Below are positions 19,046 to 27,907 of a stretch of DNA of 64,000 nt, one piece after another; within the stretch, counting starts at the first letter, position 1, and each line of letters begins with the position of its first letter. The stretch lies in NCBI GenBank assembly GCA_030427505.1, contig JAUICH010000006.1:62001-126000 (forward strand), given 5' to 3'. Under the pieces are notes generated by a model. The model was given only the letters and a program-made list of their open reading frames with translations, was not told the DNA's origin and did no database searches. Source of the stretch: Verrucomicrobiia bacterium. Its GTDB lineage: Bacteria > Verrucomicrobiota > Verrucomicrobiia > Verrucomicrobiales > DEV007. Both the position numbers and the translations under genes were made by a program.

Positions 19046-20053
19046 ATGAAGGCGAATCAACTTTCAGGCCGGTCGTTCTTGCGGAAACTGGAGTGCATGG
19101 TGCTCGTGGCGGCGGTGGTCTTCCCCTCGGGGCTGCGGGCCGGGGAAAAGGAATGGGCGGTAAAGATAGAAGGGGTGGTGGCCTTTACTGAGGGACCGGC
19201 CTGGCATCCGAGCAGGAACGTGTATTTCACCGACGTGGTGAACAACCGCATCATGCGGCGCGATCCCAGCGGAGCGATGCAGGTGTATCGCACGCCATCC
19301 GGGAAGGCGAACGGCTTGGTGTTCGATCACGAGGGCAGGCTGGTAGCCTGCGAGGGCGCGGGTGAAGGCGGAAACCGCCGGGTGACGCGGACGGAAGCGG
19401 ACGGGACGATAACCGTGCTGGCGGATCGCTTTGAAGGGAAGCGCTTAAATTCGCCGAACGACGTGGCGAATGATCCCCGAGGCCGCCTGTATTTTTCGGA
19501 CCCACGGTATGGGGACAAGGGCGACGTGGAACAGTTCGACGCGGAGGGGCGGCGGATCGAAGGCGTCTACCGGATCGATCCGAATGGATCGATAACACGG
19601 GTGCTCACCCATGAGGTGGACCGGCCCAACGGGTTGGCCGTTTCGGAAGACGGCCGGTTTCTCTTTGTGGCGGATAATGTGAACGATGGCGAAAACGGCG
19701 GCGTGGGTGGCGCGCGGAAGTTGTGGCGCTTTGATCTTAAGCCGGACGGAGGCGTGGATGCCGCGAGCCGGAAGCTACTGCATGACTGGGGCACTGACCG
19801 GGGGCCGGACGGGATGACCATCGGTCCGGACGGGTGGCTCTACGTGACGGCGGGCTTCAACTTCCCAAACCCGCCCGCCGAAACCGCGGGGGAGCACCGG
19901 GGCGGGGTGTACATCTTTACCCAGGAAGGCGAAGCGAAGGGGTTCATCCCCATTCTGGAAGACATGGTGACCAACTGCGTCTTTGGCGGACCGGAGGGGA
20001 AGACCCTGTTTGTGACCGCCGGACACACACTCTGGAGCGTGGAAGTGGAGTAA
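19046..20053 (+). CDS. SMP-30/gluconolactonase family protein, exported
   Basis: ATG 19046 is preceded by a good ribosome binding site (GGGAGG, 19034-19039) and gives 335 residues. Residues 1-32 form a signal peptide (FLRKLECMVLVAAVVFPSGLRAG). The rest is a six-bladed propeller typical of gluconolactonases: FTEGPAWHPSRNVYFTDV, NSPNDVANDPRGRLYFSDP and DRPNGLAVSEDGRFLFVAD supply the metal-ligand Glu, Asn and Asp. The likely reaction is hydrolysis of a sugar lactone in the periplasm. It closely follows the SixA-like gene. Confidence 0.9.
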   Translation: MKANQLSGRSFLRKLECMVLVAAVVFPSGLRAGEKEWAVKIEGVVAFTEGPAWHPSRNVYFTDVVNNRIMRRDPSGAMQVYRTPSGKANGLVFDHEGRLVACEGAGEGGNRRVTRTEADGTITVLADRFEGKRLNSPNDVANDPRGRLYFSDPRYGDKGDVEQFDAEGRRIEGVYRIDPNGSITRVLTHEVDRPNGLAVSEDGRFLFVADNVNDGENGGVGGARKLWRFDLKPDGGVDAASRKLLHDWGTDRGPDGMTIGPDGWLYVTAGFNFPNPPAETAGEHRGGVYIFTQEGEAKGFIPILEDMVTNCVFGGPEGKTLFVTAGHTLWSVEVE

Positions 20054-20100
20054 CGGGGGCGAAGGGTCACGAAAGATGGCCCATTCTTTTTTTGGCTGCT

Positions 20101-21147
20101 TCAGAGGTCGATGTTTTCCATCTCGATCAGCTTGGCGAGGCCTTTTTCGATGGTTTCGCGGGCCTGAGCGGTGATGGCGTGGAGGTGGGCATGCAGGTGA
20201 GCGTCGGCTTCGTGCTGGCTCTCGCACCCGGCGCTGTATTCTTCAAACGCGGTCAGGCTGAAGATCAGGCTGGCCAGGTGCTGGGGACACTCGCATTGCA
20301 CCGCGGCGGAGCTTTTGCAGACCTGGAGCAGTTGGTCGTCATTGAAGATTCGCGGGGGGATGGGGCCGGAGTCTGGCGGAGGCGTCTCCGTGCCGCGCGG
20401 CTCTGGGAGAGGGGGCCGTTCCGGCTCCTGGAAAGCTTGGGACTGGCGGAAGAGGGCGAGACAGGCACTCCGGAGCTGTCGAGCGTCCGCTGGAAGCTGT
20501 AGCAGGGCGATGCCGCCCCCTTCGGCCTGGACGTTTTCCAGGGTGCGTTGCTGACTGTAGCGGTAGAGAACGAGCACGCCGGAGATGTTGAGGCGCTCCA
20601 TCAGGCCCTGGGCCCGGACGAGGGTATGTTCGAAAAGGGAGGGGACTTCCACGATGGCCAAGTCGGCGGCCCCGGGAGGGAGCAGGCGCTCCAGTTCGCT
20701 GATATTGTCAAACACGGCGGAAAACTCCAGCGTTTCCAGGCCGCTTTCCCGGCGGTGCAGAAGGTTGCGGATGAAGTTGCCGGAGGCGGCGATGCGGAAG
20801 CGGTCGGTGGGGGAGTGAAGGCCTGGAATAGTCTGGTGGCGGCGCTCTGTCTCACGGACTTCCCGGACGCGGTCTTCCAGTTGGGAGAGTTCCAGGGAGG
20901 CGATGCCGCTGATGGACTGGCCGGCATCCACCAGAGTCTTCAGGAGGCTGAGGCGGCGAACGTCTTCCCGGCTGTAGAGCCGCCGGCGCGTGCCACTCCG
21001 CCGTGGGGTGACCGCGGCGTGGCGACGCTCCCAGACGCGGAGATTGTGCACGGAAAGGCCCGTCATTTGGGCCACGGCGCCGATCTGAAACCCGTCTTCT
21101 CCGGGATCTGGCGCGAAATTGACTAGGTTGTCTCCGGTGTCGGTCAT
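20101..21147 (-). CDS. MerR family transcriptional regulator, CarH/LitR-like build
   Basis: The 348-residue product has a MerR helix-turn-helix at about residues 20-88 (FQIGAVAQMTGLSVHNLRVWERRH, LYSREDVRRLSLLKTLVDAG). A helical bundle follows, then a region that looks like a Rossmann domain (ADLAIVEVPSLFEHTL, NISGVLVLYRYS). The layout recalls CarH/LitR light-dependent cobalamin regulators, but the cobalamin motif DxHxxG is not present, so B12 binding is doubtful. It is divergent from an ECF sigma gene, and the shared spacer carries repeated half sites that may be its operator. Confidence 0.88.
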   Translation of the reverse strand: MTDTGDNLVNFAPDPGEDGFQIGAVAQMTGLSVHNLRVWERRHAAVTPRRSGTRRRLYSREDVRRLSLLKTLVDAGQSISGIASLELSQLEDRVREVRETERRHQTIPGLHSPTDRFRIAASGNFIRNLLHRRESGLETLEFSAVFDNISELERLLPPGAADLAIVEVPSLFEHTLVRAQGLMERLNISGVLVLYRYSQQRTLENVQAEGGGIALLQLPADARQLRSACLALFRQSQAFQEPERPPLPEPRGTETPPPDSGPIPPRIFNDDQLLQVCKSSAAVQCECPQHLASLIFSLTAFEEYSAGCESQHEADAHLHAHLHAITAQARETIEKGLAKLIEMENIDL

Positions 21148-21310
21148 AGGTGATGTCCCCTATTTGTTAACTGGTTGGTAATATTCAGTGGTCAGGAGCG
21201 CTCAGCCTGCTTAGCTGTATTCAAAGATGAGAACAGCAACGTCACAGAAAGACACTGCGTTCGCCGCCGAGCCGCCGAAGGCCAGGCCATCTGAAAGAAG
21301 TTGATCGAAC

Positions 21311-21352
21311 GTCTAGTTATTGTCTAGATAAAACGATTGGACAAACTGGACA
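21311..21352. promoter_or_regulatory. candidate operator: four half sites between merR and sigma genes
   Basis: TGGACA occurs at 21338-21343 and 21347-21352. On the opposite strand TAGAC-type sites lie at 21311-21316 (GTCTAG) and 21321-21327 (TGTCTAG). All fit the form TnnAC[AG], close to the repeat I recall for CarH-type operators. They lie 37-78 bp before the ATG of the sigma factor, where a regulator could cover its promoter. CATAAT at 21351-21356 is a possible -10 box. Confidence 0.4.
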
Positions 21353-21388
21353 TAATTTAGTCGATTGACTCGAAACCAAGGAAAAACT

Positions 21389-22018
21389 ATGAAAAAGCTA
21401 AGTCAGGAACAGATCGAAGAACGAAAAGCCGACCACGAACTGATGCAGCAAGTCGCCCGGCGGGAGCCAGGCAGCCTCGAAATACTGTCTGAACGCTTCG
21501 GAGGCCTTATCTACACCACCATCTTCAAGGTGTTGAACAACGTTGAAGACACGAAAGACGTTGCGCAGGAAGTCCTCTTGCAGCTCTGGAAAAAGGCGGA
21601 CACCTACAAGCCGCAGAAGGGCAAGCTGATGACCTGGATTGCGACACTGGCACGAAATCGCGCCATCGACCGCTTTCGCAGTCACCAGCGCCGGAGCCGG
21701 TTGAACGACACGGTGGAAGAACAGTCCAAGGCCGAATTCGAGCCGCGCCGCTCGCAGTCCGGCCGGGAGAGCCTGTATCGCTCCGAAGCGCGCCAGATTC
21801 TCGAAGGCGCCGTGATGGAACTGAACACCGAACAGCGCGAAGTCATCGAGCTGGCCTACTTTGAAGGGCTGACTCAGTCACAGATCGCGCGGCGCCTGAA
21901 ACGCCCCCTGGGCACAGTGAAAGCCCGCATCCGCCGCGGCGTGCAAAACCTTCGTGGCGTGGTGAAGAACCGCCTGGATGAGGACATGGCGCTGGACCTT
22001 CCGTCTCCGGTCGCCTAA
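21389..22018 (+). CDS. ECF-type sigma-70 factor
   Basis: ATG 21389 is preceded by AAGGA and gives 209 residues. Region 2 spans about 25-95 (GGLIYTTIFKVLNNVEDTKD, DVAQEVLLQLWKKADTY, MTWIATLARNRAIDRFRSH). Region 4 spans about 140-190 (LNTEQREVIELAYFEGLTQS, IARRLKRPLGTVKARIRRG). There is no region 3 and no anti-sigma gene beside it. The sequence type is close to the SigK-like ECF subfamily. It is divergent from a MerR regulator, an arrangement that recalls LitR-LitS, so MerR control is plausible inference. A strong terminator follows at 22093. Confidence 0.93.
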   Translation: MKKLSQEQIEERKADHELMQQVARREPGSLEILSERFGGLIYTTIFKVLNNVEDTKDVAQEVLLQLWKKADTYKPQKGKLMTWIATLARNRAIDRFRSHQRRSRLNDTVEEQSKAEFEPRRSQSGRESLYRSEARQILEGAVMELNTEQREVIELAYFEGLTQSQIARRLKRPLGTVKARIRRGVQNLRGVVKNRLDEDMALDLPSPVA

Positions 22019-22092
22019 AGCCGCCGGGAAGGGAAGGCTTTCACCCCTTTAAAACCAAAGAAGACTCCCAATTCCCCCCTAACCGTCCCTTG

Positions 22093-22126
22093 CTGTCTAC
22101 CGCCGAAAGGCGGTAGACAGTTTTTT
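22093..22126 (+). terminator. rho-independent terminator after the sigma factor gene
   Basis: The perfect 12-bp stem CTGTCTACCGCC / GGCGGTAGACAG with a GAAA loop is followed by six T residues. It ends the sigma factor transcript 75 bp after the stop codon and separates it from the lipoprotein gene at 22136. Confidence 0.93.
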
Positions 22127-22135
22127 GTACCAGTC

Positions 22136-22714
22136 ATGCGCCAGCGTCCTATCCCTCCCCGGTTTCGCTTGTGGTGGTTCGCCACCATGGCGGCGGTCTG
22201 GCTGCTGGCTGGCCTGACGGGTTGTGAGAGGGGGCCTTATTCTTTTTGGCTGGCGCTTCCGGAGGGACTGGAATTGCCGCCCGGCGTGCTGCTGGAGTTC
22301 GAGGGGCGGCCCGTGGGGGAACTGGAGCCCGCCAACGGCGAGGAGGACAAGATTTCCGGCCGGGCGCGGGTGGTGATCACCTCCGAAACGTTTCAGCCGC
22401 TGGAAACCGACCAGTTCGAGATTGGGGCGGAGGGACTGATTGGAGGAGCCTTCTACGTGGCGGTGCGCCGCTTTCCGCCCGGGCAGGCTGGTGAAAAGGT
22501 TCTTCCGCGAGGGGCGGTGGTGAACGCCGCCGTGGCGCCGGGCCTGGAGTGGCGCGGTATGTTCGAGCGCGTGGTGCGATCGGTGGACGACAGCTTGGCC
22601 ATCCTGCAGGAGGTGTCCGATCTACCGGAGCCAGAGCGAAGCGAGGTACTGAAAAAGATCCGCCGGCTGGTGGAGGAGGCCAAGCGCGAGGCGGCGCGGC
22701 GGCCGCAACAGTAG
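22136..22714 (+). CDS. lipoprotein with MCE/MlaD-like segment
   Basis: The 192-residue product has a lipoprotein signal (FATMAAVWLLAGLTGCERG, lipid Cys at residue 30). The segment from PPGVLLEFEGRPVGELEPAN through GAEGLIGGAFYVAVRRF resembles the beta-barrel MCE domain of MlaD/PqiB proteins, which move lipids between the membranes. The C-terminus is helical and charged. No MlaE or MlaF gene is adjacent, so a lipid-transport role is inference from the domain only. The start codon is ten bases after the upstream terminator's T-run, so it needs its own promoter or rare read-through. Confidence 0.65.
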   Translation: MRQRPIPPRFRLWWFATMAAVWLLAGLTGCERGPYSFWLALPEGLELPPGVLLEFEGRPVGELEPANGEEDKISGRARVVITSETFQPLETDQFEIGAEGLIGGAFYVAVRRFPPGQAGEKVLPRGAVVNAAVAPGLEWRGMFERVVRSVDDSLAILQEVSDLPEPERSEVLKKIRRLVEEAKREAARRPQQ

Positions 22715-22879
22715 TGGTAGCAGCAACGGTAGCGAGAGGAAGGCGGACGGCAGCGAAAAATGAACAGCCCCGGAAAGCAGGCCTCTGGGGGCGCTGCTTC
22801 CAAGGCTGAGGGGGAGGGATGAAGATTGTAGTAGTGGGGAGAAGGCCAAGGCCGTGGGTCGGCCGGGGCGCTTCCTGGA

Positions 22880-23347
22880 TCAGGAGGCCTTTTGGTACTC
22901 CTTCAGAAAGCCGATGAATTCGCGGCGGTGCTGTTCCTCTTCGGACAGCAGCGCGATGGCCATGTCCTGGGTGACATAGTCGATGCCGTCGGTGATCTTG
23001 ATGATCTTGTTGTATTGGGCGATGGCGGCTTCCTCCGCGTCGATGACGCCCTGAATGACAGTAACAACATCGGTGGTGTCTTCCTGGGGTTGGAGGGATT
23101 TCTGGTTTCTTTCCAGGTCCATGGAGCCGGGGGTGAGACCGCCGATGGTCTTGATGCGGGTGGCGAGGGTCTGGGCGTGGCCGAGTTCGGTCGGAACGTC
23201 CGCGGCCAGCTCCTTTTTCACGACTTCGCAACGCACGCCATCAAGGTTCACGGAAGCCGCCAGGTAGTTCTGGACGGTTTCCAGTTCCATTGCGTAGGCG
23301 GTGCATAGTTCCTGGATAATGGTCTTGGTATTGGGATTTTCAGACAT
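22880..23347 (-). CDS. ferritin-like protein (Dps/bacterioferritin type)
   Basis: The 155-residue four-helix bundle carries iron-ligand patterns in the ferritin order: ELETVQNY in helix A, ELGHAQ in helix B, DAEEAAIAQYNKI in helix C and EEEQHRREF in helix D. It probably oxidises or stores iron in the cytoplasm or protects DNA. The sequence is nearer to small bacterioferritin-like proteins than to Dps sensu stricto. It lies downstream of lptD on the same strand, but a strong terminator between them makes it a separate unit. Confidence 0.85.
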   Translation of the reverse strand: MSENPNTKTIIQELCTAYAMELETVQNYLAASVNLDGVRCEVVKKELAADVPTELGHAQTLATRIKTIGGLTPGSMDLERNQKSLQPQEDTTDVVTVIQGVIDAEEAAIAQYNKIIKITDGIDYVTQDMAIALLSEEEQHRREFIGFLKEYQKAS

Positions 23348-23487
23348 CTTGTTTTCCGTTACGAACCGGGGAAGAGGATGGATTGAAGACGGGAAGTGAT
23401 GGGGAACCCTCCTGCCTGGCGTTTCGCCACGCGGGGGATGGAGGGGGGACGGCCGTTTGGACCCTCCTCCCGGGAGAGTTCCAGCGC

Positions 23488-23522
23488 AAAAAAAAGACCG
23501 GCAGCTTTACGCCGCCGGTCTT
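23488..23522 (-). terminator. rho-independent terminator after lptD
   Basis: Read on the minus strand, AAGACCGGC and GCCGGTCTT form a 9-bp stem around a loop of about 11 bases, followed by a run of eight T. It lies 37 bp beyond the lptD stop codon, the position expected for its terminator. Confidence 0.92.
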
Positions 23523-23558
23523 GAAAGGAAAGAAGTTCTCTTTCTCGGAGAAGGAGCC

Positions 23559-26015
23559 TTACTGAATCGCGCCGCCTGGTTGGAGGTCGATCGGGACGGA
23601 CAGTTTCGGGAAGGCCTTGAGCGTGAGGCTCATGACAATGCCGTATTCATCCGTGCCATTGCGGTTGTCCCGGACGATACCACCGATGGAAGCGGTCCAG
23701 CTGGAGAGGTCGCGGTGGATCTGGTACTGTTGCAGTTCCAAGGTGCTGTCATCCGCCTCAAACCGGTGCACCGTGCTGAAGCCCCAGTTGTCGCTCAGGC
23801 GGGTGTAGGTGGAGAGGGTGATCAGGTTGGAGTCGATGAAGAAGGGGTGATCCTGCAGGTAGTAGTTACCGATGGAGAACTCGAAGTTCCGGACCGGCAT
23901 AAAGGTCAGGCCGGTAGTGACTTCGGTGAAGTCATACTCTCCACCAAAGACGGGTAGCTGAGCCGTGACCCGGCCAGCGAGCCAGGGGAGGGGGTTCCAC
24001 AGGACTTCCTGGAAGAGGTTGGAGAAATTCCGGTCGAACTCCGGATCTTCGATGTAGGTATCGAAGTAGGTGTTCATGTCGAGCCAGTTGTGGGTGCCTC
24101 CGTTGCGGCGGGTCTGGAAGCGGTTGAACATCCCGGTCCGGACGATGTTCCAGTCCTGCAGGCTATCGACGGCGGTGTAGAGCGGCACGTCGATGGGGCG
24201 CAGGCGGGTGGAAGGCGTCAGGCGGTCGATTTTCGGGAAGTTCTCATCCGAGTCGGTGGCCAGGAAAGAGTAATTCACGTAGGGCTGGAAGATGTGGCGC
24301 AGGCCATCCAGACCGATCTTCGGGTTGTTGAAGCCGTCCAGAGTCTTGGAGAACTTGATGGACGTATCCAGGCCCAAGTGGAAGATGCCGCGGTCGAAGG
24401 AATCGGTTTCGCCCGGCCCCTCAACATCCGAATAGCTGGTGAAACCACCGCCGAGGCGGGGAACCACGCTCACCACGTTCCCCAGCGTCGTGGGGTAAAG
24501 AACTTCGTGGTAGGTATGGAAGCGGGTGAAGCCGGGCTCGTCGAGCTGGTTGATCAAGTCGTCCAGAATGGAGCGGGCGCCTTCGGGATCGAAGTCCGTG
24601 CGGACCACGGTTCCAAATTCGTTGACCAAGTTGCCGTCCATCAGGGTCAATTCGCCGGAGTCGAGGGCGGCAAAGATTTCTTCCAGCGATTCCTGCTGGC
24701 TGCGGAAACTGTCTCTTTCGGATTCGCCCAGGGATTCTTCAACGATGCCGATGGAGGTGTTTCCCTGGTAGAAGAAGCCGGAATCGAAGATGGGCTGACG
24801 GGTGAAGTCCACCGCCAGTTCGGGCAAGCGCTCGTCCGAGCGGAAGAATTCGTTCAGCTGGAAGCGGCCCAGCAGGCTGATGGTGCCGCGGGGGTCGTGC
24901 TTGACGAGATTCAGGATGTTGTCGGGATTGGGATCGACGGTGTATTCAGCCGGGAAGAAGTCATTGTAGAAGAACTCGTCGCTGAGTTTGTTGATGTCGA
25001 TGTCGAGATACAGCGTGCTTTCGTCGGGACCCGGCAGGTAAACGCGGTGCTGCATGTTGACGCGGTAGCGGTCGCCTGACGGCGGGTTGGCGCGCTCCAG
25101 GCCGTTGTAGCCCATCTCGGGCGTGGAGTCGTTGGCGTAGTAGAACTGAATCTCGCCGAAGTTTTCGTTTTTGCGGTGGCGCTGGGAGAAGAGGTTGATA
25201 CCGCCAGCCAGACCGCGCTCGCTGCGGATGTCCAAGTGAACCTGAGCCAAGGTGTGATCTCCGATGTTGAAACCATACTGGTTCAACAGGAAGGCGCCCC
25301 AGGGGGTGTTGTAACCCGGCGTGAAGTAGTAGCCCAATTCATCATCGAGGGGCTGGGAGAGGTAGGGGAGCCAGAGCACCGGCGTGTCGCCCACCATGAA
25401 TTTCACGTTGTGAAATTCGACGCGCTTGCCAGGGAAAATTTTGATCCGGTTGGCCTTGATGCGGTAGTTGGGATCTTTGGAGTCGTGGGTGGTGAACCAG
25501 GACTTCTCCATCTCGATCATGTCGGTGGCATTGGTCGGGATCTCGATCTCGCCAGCGTCGTAGTAGACCGGCTCCAGCGAACTGCGCAGGTTCGTGGCGG
25601 TCATCTCGTTGGTGTTGATGTTGTAGATGGCTTCCTGGGCGGTGAACATGCCGCCGTCCTTGAAGATCACCACGTTTTCGCGGGCGAACACATCGCCAGT
25701 GGACTGGTGGTATTCCGCTTTCTCCGCGCGAATGATGGTGTTCTTGTAAGTGATCTGGACGTTGCCAGAAGCGCGGGCGATGCCCATGGCCTCGTCGAAG
25801 GAAGTCTCCTGACTTTCGATCTGGATGCTTTCCATCGCGTTTTCCACTTCAGCGGCGATGGCGGCGGGATCTTCGACTTGATCGCGAAGCTCGCCAAGCT
25901 CTTCCAGCTTGCCTTTGATCTGTCCGGAAGCCGGAGCAGTGGTGATGAGAAATGCGATAGCAGCGACGATGCCGCTAGCTTTAATGGTGAGTAACTGCGG
26001 AGCGGTCATGTCCAA
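23559..26015 (-). CDS. lptD: LPS assembly outer membrane protein LptD
   Basis: The 818-residue product inserts lipopolysaccharide into the outer membrane with LptE. An N-terminal signal-like segment is followed by an OstA/LptA-like domain (about 75-190, ARASGNVQITYKNTIIRAEK, AEYHQSTGDVFARENVVIFK), the periplasmic slide. The C-terminal half is the LptD barrel (PVLWLPYLSQPLDDELGYYF, GGINLFSQRHRKNENFG, IGNYYLQDHPFFIDS). Met3 (MTAPQLL) is an alternative start. lpxA lies upstream on the same strand, so LPS genes cluster here. The 298-bp spacer before it is AT-rich near the start codon and likely carries its promoter. Confidence 0.93.
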   Translation of the reverse strand: MDMTAPQLLTIKASGIVAAIAFLITTAPASGQIKGKLEELGELRDQVEDPAAIAAEVENAMESIQIESQETSFDEAMGIARASGNVQITYKNTIIRAEKAEYHQSTGDVFARENVVIFKDGGMFTAQEAIYNINTNEMTATNLRSSLEPVYYDAGEIEIPTNATDMIEMEKSWFTTHDSKDPNYRIKANRIKIFPGKRVEFHNVKFMVGDTPVLWLPYLSQPLDDELGYYFTPGYNTPWGAFLLNQYGFNIGDHTLAQVHLDIRSERGLAGGINLFSQRHRKNENFGEIQFYYANDSTPEMGYNGLERANPPSGDRYRVNMQHRVYLPGPDESTLYLDIDINKLSDEFFYNDFFPAEYTVDPNPDNILNLVKHDPRGTISLLGRFQLNEFFRSDERLPELAVDFTRQPIFDSGFFYQGNTSIGIVEESLGESERDSFRSQQESLEEIFAALDSGELTLMDGNLVNEFGTVVRTDFDPEGARSILDDLINQLDEPGFTRFHTYHEVLYPTTLGNVVSVVPRLGGGFTSYSDVEGPGETDSFDRGIFHLGLDTSIKFSKTLDGFNNPKIGLDGLRHIFQPYVNYSFLATDSDENFPKIDRLTPSTRLRPIDVPLYTAVDSLQDWNIVRTGMFNRFQTRRNGGTHNWLDMNTYFDTYIEDPEFDRNFSNLFQEVLWNPLPWLAGRVTAQLPVFGGEYDFTEVTTGLTFMPVRNFEFSIGNYYLQDHPFFIDSNLITLSTYTRLSDNWGFSTVHRFEADDSTLELQQYQIHRDLSSWTASIGGIVRDNRNGTDEYGIVMSLTLKAFPKLSVPIDLQPGGAIQ

Positions 26016-26313
26016 CGTAAAAGGGCACGTTTAATTTATTATGGTTATAATGAATAGTAAATTAAAATGAGTCGCAGTATTGTTTTGCTCCACGGGAGGT
26101 GCGGTTGTTTATCAGCAAACGGCGGGCATTACCAATCAAAAATTTGCCTTTTTACAACTCTCAAATCTGAATTTCACCAGAAGTCATCCCCCGCAATCCG
26201 ACGGGCGCGTCTGGAGGATAACCGGCCAGTTGTGGAATTATGGCTTCGCTTTGCCCGGGAGAACGCGCCACGGACGGGTCCGTCCCGCTGGCGAGGGGAG
26301 TTCTTGAGGCTTC
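26016..26313. promoter_or_regulatory. 298-bp spacer between lpxA and lptD
   Basis: The 60 bp just upstream of lptD (26016-26075) are strongly AT-rich, with TATAAC- and CATAAT-like boxes on the minus strand, and probably contain the lptD promoter. I see no gene; a plus-strand frame at 26067-26363 overlaps lpxA and has no recognisable domain. Confidence 0.4.
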
Positions 26314-27102
26314 TCAGGAATTTTCAGTCCGGACGCAGTAGCCTTTCCGGCTGGGCTGCCTGAAAAATTCAAAAAAACGGTGGGCGGGCTCCAGCCACTC
26401 CTTTTCCGCTGCCCTCGCCAAGGCTTCTTCCAGCCGTAGCGGGCTGTTGTATATCATGCGGTAAGCTTCCTTCAGTTCCGTCCGTTCCGGGCCGCCGATG
26501 CCGGCCCGGCGCAGGCCCACCAGGTTCAGGCCGGAAATAAAATTTACTTTCTGGATGATGACGTAGTGGGGGATGTCCAGGCTGACGCCGCTGATACCCT
26601 GGGCCATGACCAGGTCTCCCAGGCGGACGAACTGGTGAAACACGGCGCCGCCACCCAGGAAACAGCGGTTTCCAATGGTGACGTGACCGCCGAGCAGGCA
26701 GTTATTGGCCAGGATGTTGTGGTTGCCCAGTTGGCAGTCGTGCCCCAGGTGAGCGCCGGTCATGAGGTAGTTGCTCTCTCCCAGGCGCGTCAGGGTGCCT
26801 TCCTTGCTGCCGCGATGAATGGTGACGTATTCGCGAAGGACGCACTTGGCGCCGATCTCCACCCCGCTGGGGCAGCCGGGATCGAAGCTCAGGTCTTGAG
26901 GATTTGCCCCCACGATGGCGCCCGGGCCGATGGTGACCTCTGGCCCCAAGGTCACCTGGTTGAGCAGGTGAACGTGTGAGGCGATGCGGCAACCGGGGGC
27001 GATCTTTACCCCGGCTTCGACGATGGAGTAGGGGCCGATCTCTACATCATCGGCGATCTGGGCGTCTGGATGGATGATGGCGGTGGGGTGGAGGAGGCTC
27101 AT
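26314..27102 (-). CDS. lpxA: UDP-N-acetylglucosamine acyltransferase LpxA
   Basis: The 262-residue enzyme catalyses the first acyl transfer of lipid A synthesis in the cytoplasm. It begins MSLLHPTAIIHPDAQIADDV at 27102 and consists of left-handed beta-helix hexapeptide repeats (IADDVEIGPYSIVEAGVKIA, VTLGPEVTIGPGAIVG). The catalytic His lies in MTGAHLGHDCQLGNHNILAN and the helical C-terminal domain is complete (RTELKEAYRMIYNSPLRLEE). Length is normal. The longer frame to 27438 is a shadow of radC. Together with lptD it shows an LPS-bearing outer membrane. Confidence 0.96.
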   Translation of the reverse strand: MSLLHPTAIIHPDAQIADDVEIGPYSIVEAGVKIAPGCRIASHVHLLNQVTLGPEVTIGPGAIVGANPQDLSFDPGCPSGVEIGAKCVLREYVTIHRGSKEGTLTRLGESNYLMTGAHLGHDCQLGNHNILANNCLLGGHVTIGNRCFLGGGAVFHQFVRLGDLVMAQGISGVSLDIPHYVIIQKVNFISGLNLVGLRRAGIGGPERTELKEAYRMIYNSPLRLEEALARAAEKEWLEPAHRFFEFFRQPSRKGYCVRTENS

Positions 27103-27208
27103 GGGCGAATACGTCTGCTTTGCTCTGTTTCCTCCCGGCGATAGCGTGGGTTCCCGCCGGGGTAAAGCGGGAAAAACGCGGGGACCCGTCAGCAGGGGCG
27201 CCACTGGT

Positions 27209-27907
27209 TCAGAGCATGCCTTCTTCGCGAAAGCTGAAGTAGGTCCGGGCATTGTCTCCCGCCGGCGCGCCCAGGATGACGTGGTCCAGCATGCGGATGT
27301 CCACAAACTCGCAGGCGCGGCGGATTTGATTGGTGGCCTCGCAGTCCGCCTGGCTGGGGCTGGGGTCTCCAGAGGGGTGATTGTGGACCAGGATGAAGGC
27401 GTAGGCGGCGTGGGAGATGACGGGCCGCAGGATCTCACGGGGGTGGGCGAGGGCTTCGTTCACGCTGCCGCGGGTGACTTCCACCACCTGGACAAGGCGG
27501 AGCCGGGTATTCAGGATCACGACGCGGAGCGACTCCTGGGAGAGGGCCCGCATCTCCGGTCCGAGGATCTCACTGACGGCCTCCGCGCTGTCGATGCGGA
27601 GGTCGATGGCCTGCTCCCGGGCCAAGCGCTTGCCGAATTCGAATACGGCGGCCAGTTGGGCAGCCTTGGCGGGGCCCACGCCGGAGATCTGGCAGAGTTC
27701 CTCCATCCCACAGCGGGAGATGGCGCGCAGGGATCCGTAGCGCTGGATGAGTTCCCGGCCCAAGTCGATGGCGCTGAGGCCCTGGCGACCGGTGCCGAAG
27801 CAGATGGCCAGCAGCTCCGCGTCCGTCAGAGCGCTGGCGCCCCGCAGGGCCATTTTTTCCCGAGGCCGGTCAGTTTCGGGAAGATCTCGAATCCGGGACG
27901 AAGACAT
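27209..27907 (-). CDS. radC: RadC family JAMM-domain protein
   Basis: From the ATG at 27907 (MSSSRIRDLPETDRPREKMA) the product has 232 residues. The N-terminal part holds a helix-hairpin-helix (LCQISGVGPAKAAQLAAVFE). The C-terminal JAB1/MPN domain keeps the metal motif HNHPSGDPSPSQAD. RadC was named for DNA repair but its activity is unresolved. The start overlaps the end of the SpoIIAA-like gene by 38 bp, indicating one transcript. An upstream extension to 27946 starts inside that gene and is less likely. Confidence 0.95.
   Translation of the reverse strand: MSSSRIRDLPETDRPREKMALRGASALTDAELLAICFGTGRQGLSAIDLGRELIQRYGSLRAISRCGMEELCQISGVGPAKAAQLAAVFEFGKRLAREQAIDLRIDSAEAVSEILGPEMRALSQESLRVVILNTRLRLVQVVEVTRGSVNEALAHPREILRPVISHAAYAFILVHNHPSGDPSPSQADCEATNQIRRACEFVDIRMLDHVILGAPAGDNARTYFSFREEGML

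Noticed and set aside
26067-26363. Plus-strand frame in the lptD-lpxA spacer
   Set aside because: No recognisable domain, overlaps the 3' end of lpxA, and composition is typical of non-coding sequence.
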